Below are positions 30,776 to 39,833 of a DNA stretch of 39,838 bases, in pieces (positions within the stretch are counted from its first letter, which is position 1; each line of letters starts with the position of its first letter). The notes under the pieces are model-generated. The model did not search any database. It worked only from the letters and a program-made list of their open reading frames with translations, and was not told the origin of the DNA. This DNA comes from a bacterium (GTDB taxonomy: Bacteria; JACRDZ01; JAQUKH01). The stretch is taken from the NCBI GenBank assembly GCA_040754625.1, contig JBFMCF010000112.1, positions 1 through 39,838 of the forward strand, given 5' to 3'. Both the position numbers and the translations under genes were made by a program.

Positions 30776-31840
30776 TTAAAAACTTATTTCTACTTCTGTT
30801 CTTAATATATCGCTGTCAAACGTCCTCATTTCGCCAGGGCCGCTGTATTTAAAATAAATAATCCGAAAATCAGAATTTTCCGCCAAATTAAACTCCAGCT
30901 GGGGAGAAATCTCCCTGTATTTATCCCATGCAGAATAATGCAGTATTCCCATTACCTTTTCATAGAATCTATAGTTCATATTTATCCAATACCCGGATGG
31001 AATTATATCCCTGGTTGCCCCTGGGCCGACAGCAAAATTTGTAAATTTATCTTTTTTAATATAAACAGTGTACTGGGATTTAAAATCAAAATTATTCCCT
31101 GTATATATCAAATAAAAAGCGTATTTTGACACATCATCTTCTGCATCCTCTGTAATCCTGTCATTGTAATAAGAACCTCCCACCCTAAATCCCTTGCCGG
31201 CTTCTGTCGAAAAATCCAGGCAGTAATCCTTGCTCGGCCGGGGCCTGACACTTGTTGTGGTATCATGGCCGAAACCATCAATTAACGCAAAAGAATAATC
31301 TACGACCTCTGCCTTTCCGTTCAGGACCAACTGCCAGTGGCGTGTGTTAAAACGTTCAGGGCTTGTCCCTCCTAACGCCAGTTCTTCACCAAAAAGCGCG
31401 GGGTCTATACCAAATTTCGGTTTACTGTACCCTGCCCTAAAGTCACCCACAACATCTATTTTATGGCTTACATATGTATCGCTTAAAACTATCCTGGTTT
31501 GGCCTTTACCGGCGCCGGAAAACCCGATACGGGCATCAATTTTGTCGTTCACTCTGGAATCAATCCACAAATCCAGCCCGGTCCCTGCGTCAAAGGTCCT
31601 TTCATCCACACCTGTGTATATGTTTTGCATGTCACGGTTTTTTTCATTATCGCCGCCAATACTTACTGAAGTAGTGCCGGAGGGGTCAGCTATTACCTTC
31701 TTTAACTCGTCCGCATCACCCATATCCTGCCGGACTGTCATTTTCCCATGGACAGAAAAATTAAACGCTTTAACTTTCAAAGACAGGTTTAATATAAACA
31801 AAAAAAACAAAACACATATGATACGATTGATGTTTTTCAT
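30776..31840 (-). CDS. Outer-membrane porin-like beta-barrel protein
   Basis: The start has AAGGAG just upstream. A signal peptide ending VKA precedes FNFSVHGKMTVRQDMGDADE. Later blocks (GLDLWIDSRVNDKIDARIGF, WQLVLNGKAEVVDYSFALID, FRVGGSYYNDRITEDAED, YWINMNYRFYEKVMGILHYS) alternate as in porin strands, and the last strand ends in F (LRTEVEISF). 354 residues, about 16 strands, so it is probably a trimeric-type general or phosphate-selective-like porin. The substrate cannot be told. It heads the operon with polyprenyl synthase, PDZ, DUF4159 and DUF2723. Confidence 0.78.
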   Translation of the reverse strand: MKNINRIICVLFFLFILNLSLKVKAFNFSVHGKMTVRQDMGDADELKKVIADPSGTTSVSIGGDNEKNRDMQNIYTGVDERTFDAGTGLDLWIDSRVNDKIDARIGFSGAGKGQTRIVLSDTYVSHKIDVVGDFRAGYSKPKFGIDPALFGEELALGGTSPERFNTRHWQLVLNGKAEVVDYSFALIDGFGHDTTTSVRPRPSKDYCLDFSTEAGKGFRVGGSYYNDRITEDAEDDVSKYAFYLIYTGNNFDFKSQYTVYIKKDKFTNFAVGPGATRDIIPSGYWINMNYRFYEKVMGILHYSAWDKYREISPQLEFNLAENSDFRIIYFKYSGPGEMRTFDSDILRTEVEISF

Positions 31841-31866
31841 ATTCTCCTTACCTTTTATTTTAATGA

Positions 31867-31895
31867 ATTATATCAAAATTTTTAGAAAAGTTCAA
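31867..31895 (-). promoter_or_regulatory. Promoter of the porin operon
   Basis: Read leftward: TTGAAC (31895-31890), 17-bp spacer, TATAAT (31872-31867). It lies in the 73-bp gap after the VWA operon and gives a leader of about 20 nt ending in AAGGAG. Confidence 0.62.
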
Positions 31896-31913
31896 AGAAA
31901 ATTTTTATAAGGC

Positions 31914-34121
31914 TTATTTTAAGCCTCTTCTTTTTCTCAAATACCACTCGGAGGCAAGCAAAATTACAAACAGAGAGAAAACGAAAACATTATCCCATAG
32001 GCTAAGGTCATAAGATACTTTTGTTTTTAATATTTTGTTTTTAATATCACCCTCGAACTTTTTAAATTCAAAGGGAATTAACTCCTCTGCTTTGTAAAAT
32101 TTACCATGGCTCCTGTCTGAAATTTCTTTAAGAAATTTTTCGTCTATTTTGATATTCTGCCACTCTGCTCTGTCCTTTTTAACAAATATTTTTTTTATCA
32201 CCCTGCCTATAAAACCTTTACCGCCAAAAGCTTCAACTGTAATATCATATTCCCCCGGCACAGGAGGTTTATATTCCGCCTTTAATAAATCCTTGCTTCC
32301 GCTGTAAGAAGAAAAAACAATAATGTCTTTAACTTCCCTGTTTCTTTCTTTTTTTTCCTTTACAAAACCATTTATTTTAAAAGAAGTTAATTCTTTCTGA
32401 TATAGTGAAGCCATTAAATTAGCAGTTTCTCCAGAAGAGTAAACAAGCTTATCGGTTTCAACATCAAAAACGTCCCCTTTAACTGAAGTCAGCCATGATA
32501 TAACACGGCTCCAAAAACGTTCATAATACTCGGAAGTTTTTCCTATTCCTGTCATTAAAAAATCCCACCGCCATAAATCATTTGCCATAACCGCCATTGT
32601 CCTTCCCCTGCCGTAAGATTGCGCGGCCCAAACTATGTTATTTTTATCCGGCGACGCCACAGCCAAAATCAACGCACCCGGTTTTCCTTTATTTATAATA
32701 TTATATCCTTCCAAAACAGGCAATTCCTTCCAAACTTGTGTATTTTTTAAAGAATCAGGAATCAGTTGTGCCGCGGGGTGTGTTTTTCCGTCATTAGTCA
32801 ATTCAAACGAAAATTTGCTTTCACTCAATAAAGGACCTTCTTTCTTAAAAACTACGGGCAAAATATCCTCAACCGCTGAACCGCTGTATCCTCCTTCATG
32901 AAAAGAATTCTTTCCTCCCAGCATCAAAACTCCGCCGCCCCGGCCGCCTGTAAATTCTTTGATCCATGATATTAATGTTTCCGGTATTTTTTTTCTTTCA
33001 ATATCGTTAAAAATAATAAGGTCATACTCAAACAAATCCTCTTTTTTCACAGGGAAATAATCATTCCCCTCGTTTTCTTCAAGTTTAAAAAAATCGCCGT
33101 TTTTATTTTTTGATACTAAAAACCGGGATTTTATATTCGGTTCCCTGGAAACGTATTTATGTAAAAATTTATACTCCGGAGAAGGCGCCCCCCCAAGAAC
33201 AAGAATATAAAGTTTATCTTTAATTACATTCATATAAAATTCTTCTTCATTATTCTCCGGAGTTGCTTCATTTATTTCATTGGGTATGTATAGCAAATAA
33301 TGATGCGGGCCTGTATTTTTTGGAGTGAATTCCAAAGACAATGTGTTTTTTCCGGGCAAAACTTTAAATTTTTCTTTTTTTATTTCTGTCCCGTCCTCTC
33401 TGAGGACACAGTAAACATTTTTCGCACCAAAACCGGATAATTCAATAGTAAAATTTACGGCTGTTTTTTTGTCAAGAAACGCCTTTTCCGGCACATTGTT
33501 GAGATTTATATTTATATCCCTGAGTGTCTTTTCTTCCCCGGGGCTTATCGTGAAAACCGGATACGGAAGGTCCCCGGGTAAATTAAACTTATTTTCAGGA
33601 TGGTTATCAATCCCGTCGCTTAAAATAAAAATCCCTGCTATTGATTCTTTTCTGAAATCTTTATCAACTTCCGATAACACGGCAAAAAAATCAGTTTTGG
33701 TTTCACCGGCTTTCAACGCCCCAATATCATTAATATTCATCTTTTTCAGCTTGCCGGAAAATGAATAATAATGCACGTTATTTTTCTTTGATAAATCATT
33801 TAAAATATTCTTTTCTTTAAATAATTCTTTCAGCCTGGACAGCCTGTCTTTTCCATTTTTGTCTAAAATTCCCATGCTTGCCGAGTTATCAATAAGAAAA
33901 ATAATATTGCTTTTTTCCTTTTTCTGCCCCGTTATAGAAATCAAAGGCTGGAACAGGACAAATAAAATAACAAGAATCGCTGTTAACCGCAGGGATACAA
34001 GTATCAATTCCGGCCTGCCGGTTACACGTTTATAGGTATAAAATGTCACGGCCACTGCAATAAAAACAAGGAACAATATTATTAAAACAGGGATTTGCGG
34101 TGAAAAAATAATTTTTGGCAT
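31914..34121 (-). CDS. Large VWA membrane protein with a glutamine-amidotransferase-like domain
   Basis: Two N-terminal membrane helices (PVLIILFLVFIAVAVTFYTY and LRLTAILVILFVLFQPLISI) precede a von Willebrand A domain with MIDAS motif FLIDNSASMG (DxSxS) and ILSDGID. A central part has VLGGAPSPEYKFL, LIIFNDIERKKIPE and GGVLMLGGKNSFHEGGYSGS, the class-I amidotransferase-like fold seen in YegL/BatA-associated proteins. A last helix near the C-terminus (VFVFSLFVILLASEWYLRKR) anchors it. Length 735. It follows the BatA-like gene by 1 bp. Confidence 0.88.
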   Translation of the reverse strand: MPKIIFSPQIPVLIILFLVFIAVAVTFYTYKRVTGRPELILVSLRLTAILVILFVLFQPLISITGQKKEKSNIIFLIDNSASMGILDKNGKDRLSRLKELFKEKNILNDLSKKNNVHYYSFSGKLKKMNINDIGALKAGETKTDFFAVLSEVDKDFRKESIAGIFILSDGIDNHPENKFNLPGDLPYPVFTISPGEEKTLRDININLNNVPEKAFLDKKTAVNFTIELSGFGAKNVYCVLREDGTEIKKEKFKVLPGKNTLSLEFTPKNTGPHHYLLYIPNEINEATPENNEEEFYMNVIKDKLYILVLGGAPSPEYKFLHKYVSREPNIKSRFLVSKNKNGDFFKLEENEGNDYFPVKKEDLFEYDLIIFNDIERKKIPETLISWIKEFTGGRGGGVLMLGGKNSFHEGGYSGSAVEDILPVVFKKEGPLLSESKFSFELTNDGKTHPAAQLIPDSLKNTQVWKELPVLEGYNIINKGKPGALILAVASPDKNNIVWAAQSYGRGRTMAVMANDLWRWDFLMTGIGKTSEYYERFWSRVISWLTSVKGDVFDVETDKLVYSSGETANLMASLYQKELTSFKINGFVKEKKERNREVKDIIVFSSYSGSKDLLKAEYKPPVPGEYDITVEAFGGKGFIGRVIKKIFVKKDRAEWQNIKIDEKFLKEISDRSHGKFYKAEELIPFEFKKFEGDIKNKILKTKVSYDLSLWDNVFVFSLFVILLASEWYLRKRRGLK

Positions 34122-34122
34122 T

Positions 34123-36051
34123 TTACTCCGGCCCGGCGATTTTTATATCTTTGTTGGAAATTATATTCTCCAAAACAAGTAAAATTAAGACCAAAAGTAA
34201 AAATATACCGGATATTTCTTCTTTTGGAGCTAAAACGGGATTTATATCTTTTAAATCAAGGTTTTTGCTTTCTAATCTTTTATCTATCTCGTCTTTTAAA
34301 ACATAAGATAAATCAGCTTCTTCCGGAGAAAGATTGAGGGCTATATAATCATCCGGCTGTTTAATTAAATCAATCCCCGGCTCTTTATCAAAAAATTCAC
34401 CTTCCAGTATAACCTGCCTTTTTTTCAACTCTTGTGATTGGGAAAGATAATAAACCGCCTGGTGCAGTAATGGAAGATAATTCTTTCTTAGAGGGAAATC
34501 ACTCCAGCCGGAATCGAGAGATGAGGTAAAGAGCAAAACTTTTCCCAGGCCCGTCTTTTTTTCTATAACGAAGGGATATCCATCGTCAAACCTGGCTAAG
34601 ACACGGGTATTCAGGTCCAGGAGATTCGTCTCTGTGCCAAAAAAGGAATAAAAATGGGTTGACGCGAAAGATTCCGCTGTAAAAATTTTAAATACCGGAT
34701 GGGATTTATCAAACGACATTATTTTATAATATTTACTGGTTTCTTCCTCGCTCCCGATTTTAAACTGCAATTTTGCGGGAAGCAGTGAAGAATAACCGCT
34801 GTAATCTTTTATCGAAATATTGCCGCCCAGGCTTATTAATATCCCGCCGCCCGCATTTGCAAATTTTAAAAGCGCTTCCTCCAATTTCCTGTCTATCCGC
34901 GGCAGATTATTGAGAATGACCACGGGAAAAGACTGAAAAACCCCATAATCTGATTTTTCAACGGAAAGGTCTTTTAATATTATAGGTGAATCTCCTGTTG
35001 AAGATAACGCCTGTTTAATGTAAAAATTTTCTTCCCCGTTTTCTTTGTTCCCGGCAAGTAAAAGGACTTGCAGCGGTTTCATGGCTTCAACACAAAAATA
35101 ATACCTGTTGTCCGCCTTTAAATTATCGCTTCCTTCGATTTCCAGGAATCCTTTATATCTGCCCTTTTCAGGAAAAGAATAAAAGAAAACCGCGGTCCCC
35201 TCCGAATCATCCTTTATGGTAATGTCTGTTTCGCCAATCTTATTTTTCTCGAGATACAATATGGCATGCAATTTCTTTTCTTCCCCGGTATTTTTTATAT
35301 GGAAATTGATCCTTGTAGTATTTTTAGAGCTTATATAATTCGGAAACTCCATGCCTGTCACTGTTATATTAGAAGGCACCCCCGGCCTGAAAACAAGCGG
35401 GATAACTTTAATTCCTTTAACGGATTGTATATCTGAAAAACCGTTCTTTTGAAAATCCGAAAGAATATAAAGCTCTTTTTTTGAATTTTTTGCCTGGGCA
35501 AAAAATTCATTTGCCGCCTCTAACGCATTTTGCATCCCGGTTTTTGCGAAAGAAAGCCCTGTATTTTGCAGGATATTATCTAACGTCTGTTTGTTATTTG
35601 TGAAACCAATGCTCTGGCGGACCGGTTTTTCATTAAAAAATATTATACCTGCCTCGTCGTTCAAGGAAAGCCCGTCAATAATTTCTTCCGCTTTTTTCTT
35701 CGCTTTTAAAAAAAGTGTATTTCCGGTGTCCCTGTATCCCATGCTGTAAGAATTATCGATAAGAAAGATAATGCTTTTCGCTTCCTTGTTTCCCAATCCC
35801 AAAAATCCAAAAGATGTCAAAGGCCTTGCCAACCCGGCGCAGAAAAAAACAATAATGAGTATCCTGAGAAGAAGAAGCAGAAGAAAATCGATATTAATAC
35901 GGCTTCTCTTGTTTTCTTCCAGTTCTTTTAAAAAACGGATACTTCCAAAAAATATTTTCCTGGTTTCCCGTTTTGTAAGGAAATGAATAATTAAGGGGAC
36001 TGCCCCCGCAATCAGGCCAAAAAGCAATAACGGGTTTAAAAACGAAAACAT
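34123..36051 (-). CDS. BatA-type VWA membrane protein
   Basis: The N-terminus MFSFLNPLLLFGLIAGAVPL with IIHFLTKRETRKIFFGSIRF is the BatA N-terminal domain (pfam 'BatA'). One more helix and a VWA domain with FLIDNSYSMGYRD (DxSxS) and FLSD-like YILSDF follow. The middle has a beta-rich region and an amidotransferase-like stretch (ALLKFANAGGGILISLGG). The C-terminal helix is GIFLLLVLILLVLENII. Length 642. It starts directly at the DUF58 stop (TAGATG). Such proteins work with MoxR AAA ATPases in envelope stress or metal insertion. Confidence 0.9.
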   Translation of the reverse strand: MFSFLNPLLLFGLIAGAVPLIIHFLTKRETRKIFFGSIRFLKELEENKRSRINIDFLLLLLLRILIIVFFCAGLARPLTSFGFLGLGNKEAKSIIFLIDNSYSMGYRDTGNTLFLKAKKKAEEIIDGLSLNDEAGIIFFNEKPVRQSIGFTNNKQTLDNILQNTGLSFAKTGMQNALEAANEFFAQAKNSKKELYILSDFQKNGFSDIQSVKGIKVIPLVFRPGVPSNITVTGMEFPNYISSKNTTRINFHIKNTGEEKKLHAILYLEKNKIGETDITIKDDSEGTAVFFYSFPEKGRYKGFLEIEGSDNLKADNRYYFCVEAMKPLQVLLLAGNKENGEENFYIKQALSSTGDSPIILKDLSVEKSDYGVFQSFPVVILNNLPRIDRKLEEALLKFANAGGGILISLGGNISIKDYSGYSSLLPAKLQFKIGSEEETSKYYKIMSFDKSHPVFKIFTAESFASTHFYSFFGTETNLLDLNTRVLARFDDGYPFVIEKKTGLGKVLLFTSSLDSGWSDFPLRKNYLPLLHQAVYYLSQSQELKKRQVILEGEFFDKEPGIDLIKQPDDYIALNLSPEEADLSYVLKDEIDKRLESKNLDLKDINPVLAPKEEISGIFLLLVLILLVLENIISNKDIKIAGPE

Positions 36052-36948
36052 CTATTTCATCCTCATTCTTCTTTTAGCGAGGTAATTTGAAAGGGCGATA
36101 TCAAAAGGCGCGGATGTCAAAAGCAGTGAATAATCAATAAAACCCTCCCCGCAGCGGTATTTAAAATCCTTCAGGTATTCGTCAACCTTCCGGCGGTAAA
36201 AAGCTTTTATCCCGGCTGAATCGGTTTTCAAAACTTCATTGCTCTCCATGTCGATAAATTCCAGAGGTTCGCTGAAATTAAATTCTTTTTCCTGGACATC
36301 CATCAGATGGAAAACAATTACCTCGTGTTTTTTATGCCTCAGGTGTTTTAACCCGGCTATAACTTTATTCATGTCATCCATAAAATCCGATATAATCAAA
36401 ATAAGCGCCCTTCGTTTAATCTTGTCCGCCAGGCGGTGAAGCACAAAACTCAAATCAGTCTTTTCAAAAGGTTCAATACCGGCTATGGAGTTCAATATTT
36501 CCTTTAAATATGCCGGCTGGCTGCGCGGAGGCAGGTATGTCCTTATATCCTTGTCAAAAGTTACAAGGCCCGCGGAATCCCGCTGGCTGAGCATAAGATA
36601 AGAAAGAGCGGAAGTAAGATATACACCATACATAAGCTTGGTTATCTTGCCGGAAGAATATCCCATGGAAGCGCTTTTATCCAAAAGAATATAGCATTTA
36701 AGGTTGGTTTCCTCCTCAAATTGTTTTACGTAATATTTATCTCTTTTCCCCCAGACCCGCCAGTCAATGTAGCGGATTTCATCTCCCGGGTTATACTGGC
36801 GGTGTTCCGCAAATTCCACGTTAAAGCCCCGGTATGGACTTTTATGAAGTCCTGCGACAAACCCTTCGACAACAAGACGGGCGACTAATTCAAGATTTGA
36901 TATTTTCGCGACCACCTGCGGGTCGAGATATTTCTTATAATCGGACAT
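36052..36948 (-). CDS. DUF58 family protein (VWA-like) of MoxR/BatA clusters
   Basis: Cytoplasmic protein with LVVEGFVAGLHKSPYRGFNV, 'EFAEHRQYNPGDEIRYIDWR' and VWGKRDKYYVKQFEEETN: the highly conserved DUF58 core (YxxGDxxRxIDW). A VWA-like half with LLDKSASMGY (DxSxS) and LILIISDFMDD follows. Length 298. GGAG stands 4 nt before the ATG. It leads the operon with two VWA membrane proteins. The moxR ATPase gene, which nearly always precedes DUF58, is not here; the next gene upstream is the divergent acyl-CoA ligase. Confidence 0.93.
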   Translation of the reverse strand: MSDYKKYLDPQVVAKISNLELVARLVVEGFVAGLHKSPYRGFNVEFAEHRQYNPGDEIRYIDWRVWGKRDKYYVKQFEEETNLKCYILLDKSASMGYSSGKITKLMYGVYLTSALSYLMLSQRDSAGLVTFDKDIRTYLPPRSQPAYLKEILNSIAGIEPFEKTDLSFVLHRLADKIKRRALILIISDFMDDMNKVIAGLKHLRHKKHEVIVFHLMDVQEKEFNFSEPLEFIDMESNEVLKTDSAGIKAFYRRKVDEYLKDFKYRCGEGFIDYSLLLTSAPFDIALSNYLAKRRMRMK

Positions 36949-36997
36949 AATACTCCATTTAGGTTTCCGGCTGAAGGCTGAAATTTTTAAGCCTCCA

Positions 36998-37046
36998 GTC
37001 TTACGTCTTAAGTCTTCGGTCTTTTAATCTTTTATCTTATCATCTA
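36998..37046. repeat. Heptamer repeats between divergent genes
   Basis: GTCTTAC, GTCTTAA, GTCTTCG and GTCTTTT run head to tail from 36998 to 37025, followed by weaker units (AATCTTT, TATCTTA). They sit between the DUF58 start and the divergent promoters and overlap the -10 region of the leftward one. They may be a regulator site or simple slippage. Confidence 0.4.
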
Positions 37047-37063
37047 AGCATTAAAATTGACAA
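37034..37063 (-). promoter_or_regulatory. Probable promoter of the DUF58-VWA operon
   Basis: Read leftward: TTGTCA (37063-37058), 18-bp spacer, TAAGAT (37039-37034). The -35 site overlaps that of the rightward promoter, the same plan as at 996-1045. Confidence 0.45.
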
Positions 37064-37085
37064 TAAAAAATTACTGTGTTAATAT
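37057..37085 (+). promoter_or_regulatory. Promoter of the acyl-CoA ligase-ribF operon
   Basis: TTGACA (37057-37062), 17-bp spacer, TAATAT (37080-37085). Transcription should begin about 37092, at or next to the ATG at 37094, which predicts a leaderless mRNA. Confidence 0.62.
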
Positions 37086-37093
37086 TTTTTATT

Positions 37094-38629
37094 ATGATAA
37101 ATACATTATATGAAATAGTGGAATACCAGGCTGAAATTGCGCCTGAAAAAACAGCCGTTATTTTTCAAAATAAGAAAATAAATTATAACACATTAAATGA
37201 AAAAAGTAACCAGATTGCTGCCAGTTTAATAAAATTAAAACTTAATCCCGGTGAAAAAACAGCTATTCTCCTCAAAAATTCCCCCGATTATATTTATTCT
37301 TATTTTGGCATCCTTAAAACCGGCGCGGCCGCTGTCCCGCTGAACACTTTTTTAAAGGCAGAGGAGTTAAAATATATTCTGAATGACTGCCAGGCAAAAA
37401 TTATTATCACGATGGGCTGTTTCACGGAAGAATTAGAAAAAATCATTGCAAAGCTCCCTCATTTAAAATCAGTAATCCTGCTGGAAGAATCGGCAAAATA
37501 TTTGTCCCTGCGAAATATATATTCAGATTGTCCGAAAACAAACCCGGATATTAAAAGAAATAAAAATGATACAGCTATAATTATTTACACGTCAGGAACA
37601 ACCGGCTGTCCCAAAGGGGCAATGTTAAGTCATAACAACCTTTTAAGCAATGTTAAATCAATTCTGGAGGCAATAAAGACATACAATTCCGACAGGGTTC
37701 TGGACATCCTGCCCATGTTTCATTCTTTTACGCTTACCGTGTGCATACTGGTACCGCTCTACAGGGGAATCACAATCGTCATAATAGAATCGATCAAACC
37801 GTTTTCAAACGTTATAAAAAATATAATCAAGCACAGGGCAACCATAATCGTGTGCATACCAAATCTGTATCAGATTTTATCCCAGGCGAAAATACCCGGT
37901 TTTCTCCTTTTCTTTAACCCGGTAAGGTTATGCGTGTCAGGTGGGGCTCCGCTTCCGCCGGCCGTACTTGAAAGATTCGAAAAAAAATTTAAGATACCCC
38001 TTTTGGAAGGCTACGGTCTTTCAGAGGCATCGCCGGTTGTTTCCATAATGCCGGAAAATAAACCGCGAAAACCCGGGTCGATCGGGGCGGCAATCCCGGG
38101 GGTGGATGTTAAGATAGTAAATGAAAATTGCGAAGAGCTGCCCGCCGGTGAAATCGGCGAGCTTATTGTGCGCGGGCCTAATATAATGAAAGGATATTTG
38201 AACCAGCCGGAAGAAACAAATAAAACAATAAAAGATAATTGGTTATTTAGCGGGGACCTTGCAAAAATGGACAATGAAAATTACATTTATATTGTCGACC
38301 GTAAAAAAGATATGATTTTGTGCCACGGAATAAATGTTTACCCGCGCGAGATAGAAGATATGCTTTATAAACATCCAAAAATTGCCGAATGCGCCGTTGT
38401 AGGAATAAAGAACAAACATTATAAAGAAATCTCAAAGGCATTTATAGTCCTCAAGGAAGGCCAGACCGCGTCTATAAATGAATTCCAAACATTTTGCAAA
38501 GACAAGCTCGCGGACTACAAAATACCCCATCATTTTGAATTTATGCAAAATCTTCCAAAAACCCCGACAGGTAAAATATTGAAGAGAACATTGCGAAACC
38601 AGGCAAAAGAAGGGAACAGTACCCTATGA
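37094..38629 (+). CDS. AMP-forming long-chain acyl-CoA ligase (FadD-like)
   Basis: Activates a fatty or other carboxylic acid with ATP and CoA. The P-loop motif IIYTSGTTGCPKGAMLSHNN is near residue 165. LLEGYGLSEASPVVS (A5) is near residue 305, then LFSGDLAKMDNENYIYIVDR and KKDMI (A8 hinge), and the catalytic lysine in KTPTGKILKR close to the C-terminus. Length 511. I take the ATG at 37094; a GTG at 37076 lies inside the promoter. No ribosome site precedes the ATG, which agrees with a leaderless start. The stop overlaps ribF by 4 bp. The exact acid is not predictable. Confidence 0.92.
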   Translation: MINTLYEIVEYQAEIAPEKTAVIFQNKKINYNTLNEKSNQIAASLIKLKLNPGEKTAILLKNSPDYIYSYFGILKTGAAAVPLNTFLKAEELKYILNDCQAKIIITMGCFTEELEKIIAKLPHLKSVILLEESAKYLSLRNIYSDCPKTNPDIKRNKNDTAIIIYTSGTTGCPKGAMLSHNNLLSNVKSILEAIKTYNSDRVLDILPMFHSFTLTVCILVPLYRGITIVIIESIKPFSNVIKNIIKHRATIIVCIPNLYQILSQAKIPGFLLFFNPVRLCVSGGAPLPPAVLERFEKKFKIPLLEGYGLSEASPVVSIMPENKPRKPGSIGAAIPGVDVKIVNENCEELPAGEIGELIVRGPNIMKGYLNQPEETNKTIKDNWLFSGDLAKMDNENYIYIVDRKKDMILCHGINVYPREIEDMLYKHPKIAECAVVGIKNKHYKEISKAFIVLKEGQTASINEFQTFCKDKLADYKIPHHFEFMQNLPKTPTGKILKRTLRNQAKEGNSTL

Positions 38630-39549
38630 AAATAATACGCGCCATTCATCCTTTCCCGGACAATAAAAAAGCAGTACTTGCTATCGGCAACTTTGACGGC
38701 GTCCATCTCGGACACCAGGCGATATTTAAAGAGATGATTAAAGAAAAAAATAACATAAACGGTAAGGCAATAGTTTTGACTTTTGAACCGCACCCGTTTA
38801 AATTTTTGCACCCGGAAAAAGAAATTCTGCTTCTCACGCCGTTTCATGAAAAAATGGAGATGCTTGAAAAGTCCGGGATTGACACAGCCATATGCATTCC
38901 TTTCACCAGGGAATTTTCTTCCATTCCCGCCGGGGATTTTATTAAAAATGTTCTTTATGACAACTTAAAAATTTCTTCGATTTTTGCCGGGGAAGACTTT
39001 AATTTCGGGAAGGATAAAAAAGGTTCTTATGAATTGTTAAAAAAGAATTCCGGGAAATACGGTTTTAAAGTAAACCTGGTTAAAACCTTATTTCTTGATA
39101 ATATTATTGTTAGCAGTACCAATATCAGGAAATTCCTGCTCCAGGGGGAAATCGAAACGGCAAATAAATTATTAGGCAGGCCGTATTCCATCAGGGGTAA
39201 AATTGTCCACGGCAAAGGGCTTAAATTTGAAATTCCAACAGCCACATTGGAACCCCACCATGAGCTTATACCCGGGCAAGGGGTTTACGCGGTGCGAGTG
39301 GAGTTTTCCGGTAAAAAATACGCGGGCGCCGCGAACATCGGTATCACCTACCCTTACGGGAGCTACAAACCTACCGTCGAAATTCATATCCTCAATTTCA
39401 ACGAAACCATATATCATGAATTTATCAAAGTGGAATTTTTAAAATTCATCCGCGAGGAAAAAATATTTGCCTCGCAAAATGAATTGATAACACAGATAAA
39501 AAAGGATATTGAAGAGATTAAAAAGGAAAAAATTCTGTCAGACTATTAG
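38626..39549 (+). CDS. ribF: Bifunctional riboflavin kinase/FAD synthetase RibF
   Basis: Makes FMN and then FAD from riboflavin and ATP. The N-terminal nucleotidyltransferase part has LAIGNFDGVHLGHQAIFKEM (with the HxGH motif) and VLTFEPHPFKF. SSTNIRKFLLQGE marks the end of this domain. The C-terminal kinase starts at LLGRPYSIRGKIVHGKGLKF (~182) with EIPTATLEPHH (PTAN-like) and YKPTVEIHILNF. Length 307, normal. ATG overlaps the ligase stop (ATGA). There is no FMN riboswitch upstream. Prenylated FMN from UbiX would use this FMN, but the genes are far apart in the window. Confidence 0.95.
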   Translation: MKIIRAIHPFPDNKKAVLAIGNFDGVHLGHQAIFKEMIKEKNNINGKAIVLTFEPHPFKFLHPEKEILLLTPFHEKMEMLEKSGIDTAICIPFTREFSSIPAGDFIKNVLYDNLKISSIFAGEDFNFGKDKKGSYELLKKNSGKYGFKVNLVKTLFLDNIIVSSTNIRKFLLQGEIETANKLLGRPYSIRGKIVHGKGLKFEIPTATLEPHHELIPGQGVYAVRVEFSGKKYAGAANIGITYPYGSYKPTVEIHILNFNETIYHEFIKVEFLKFIREEKIFASQNELITQIKKDIEEIKKEKILSDY

Positions 39550-39605
39550 AAAAAAACCGCCAACAAAGTATATTATAGCTGCAATACATAGGCTGTAAGA
39601 AAACT

Positions 39606-39833
39606 TTACATTCTGCTCCACCTCACCTCATTAATCCTCATAATCTCATCCAGCTTTAACCTAAGGGAGGTCCTGTCTATACCTGTCATCTCAATCAGTT
39701 TGTCAACTGCTTTCAAAGTATCTTCTATGTTTTTCTCAAATTCTTTCTTTGTATCCGCGTTCCTGAGCCTTATTTTTTCCAATTTTTCTATTATAGTGTC
39801 TGCCTTCTCCCTGTCGGAAGGACTTAAATTCAT
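39606..39833 (-). CDS. Small helical protein at the window edge, unknown function
   Basis: 75 residues if it begins at the ATG 5 bp from the window end; it may begin further upstream, outside. The sequence (SDREKADTIIEKLEKIRLRN, ADTKKEFEKNIEDTLKAVDK, LIEMTGIDRTSLRLKLDEIM) is charged and helical, with the spacing of a coiled coil. No motif is recognised. It converges on ribF with a 56-bp gap. Confidence 0.5.
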   Translation of the reverse strand: MNLSPSDREKADTIIEKLEKIRLRNADTKKEFEKNIEDTLKAVDKLIEMTGIDRTSLRLKLDEIMRINEVRWSRM

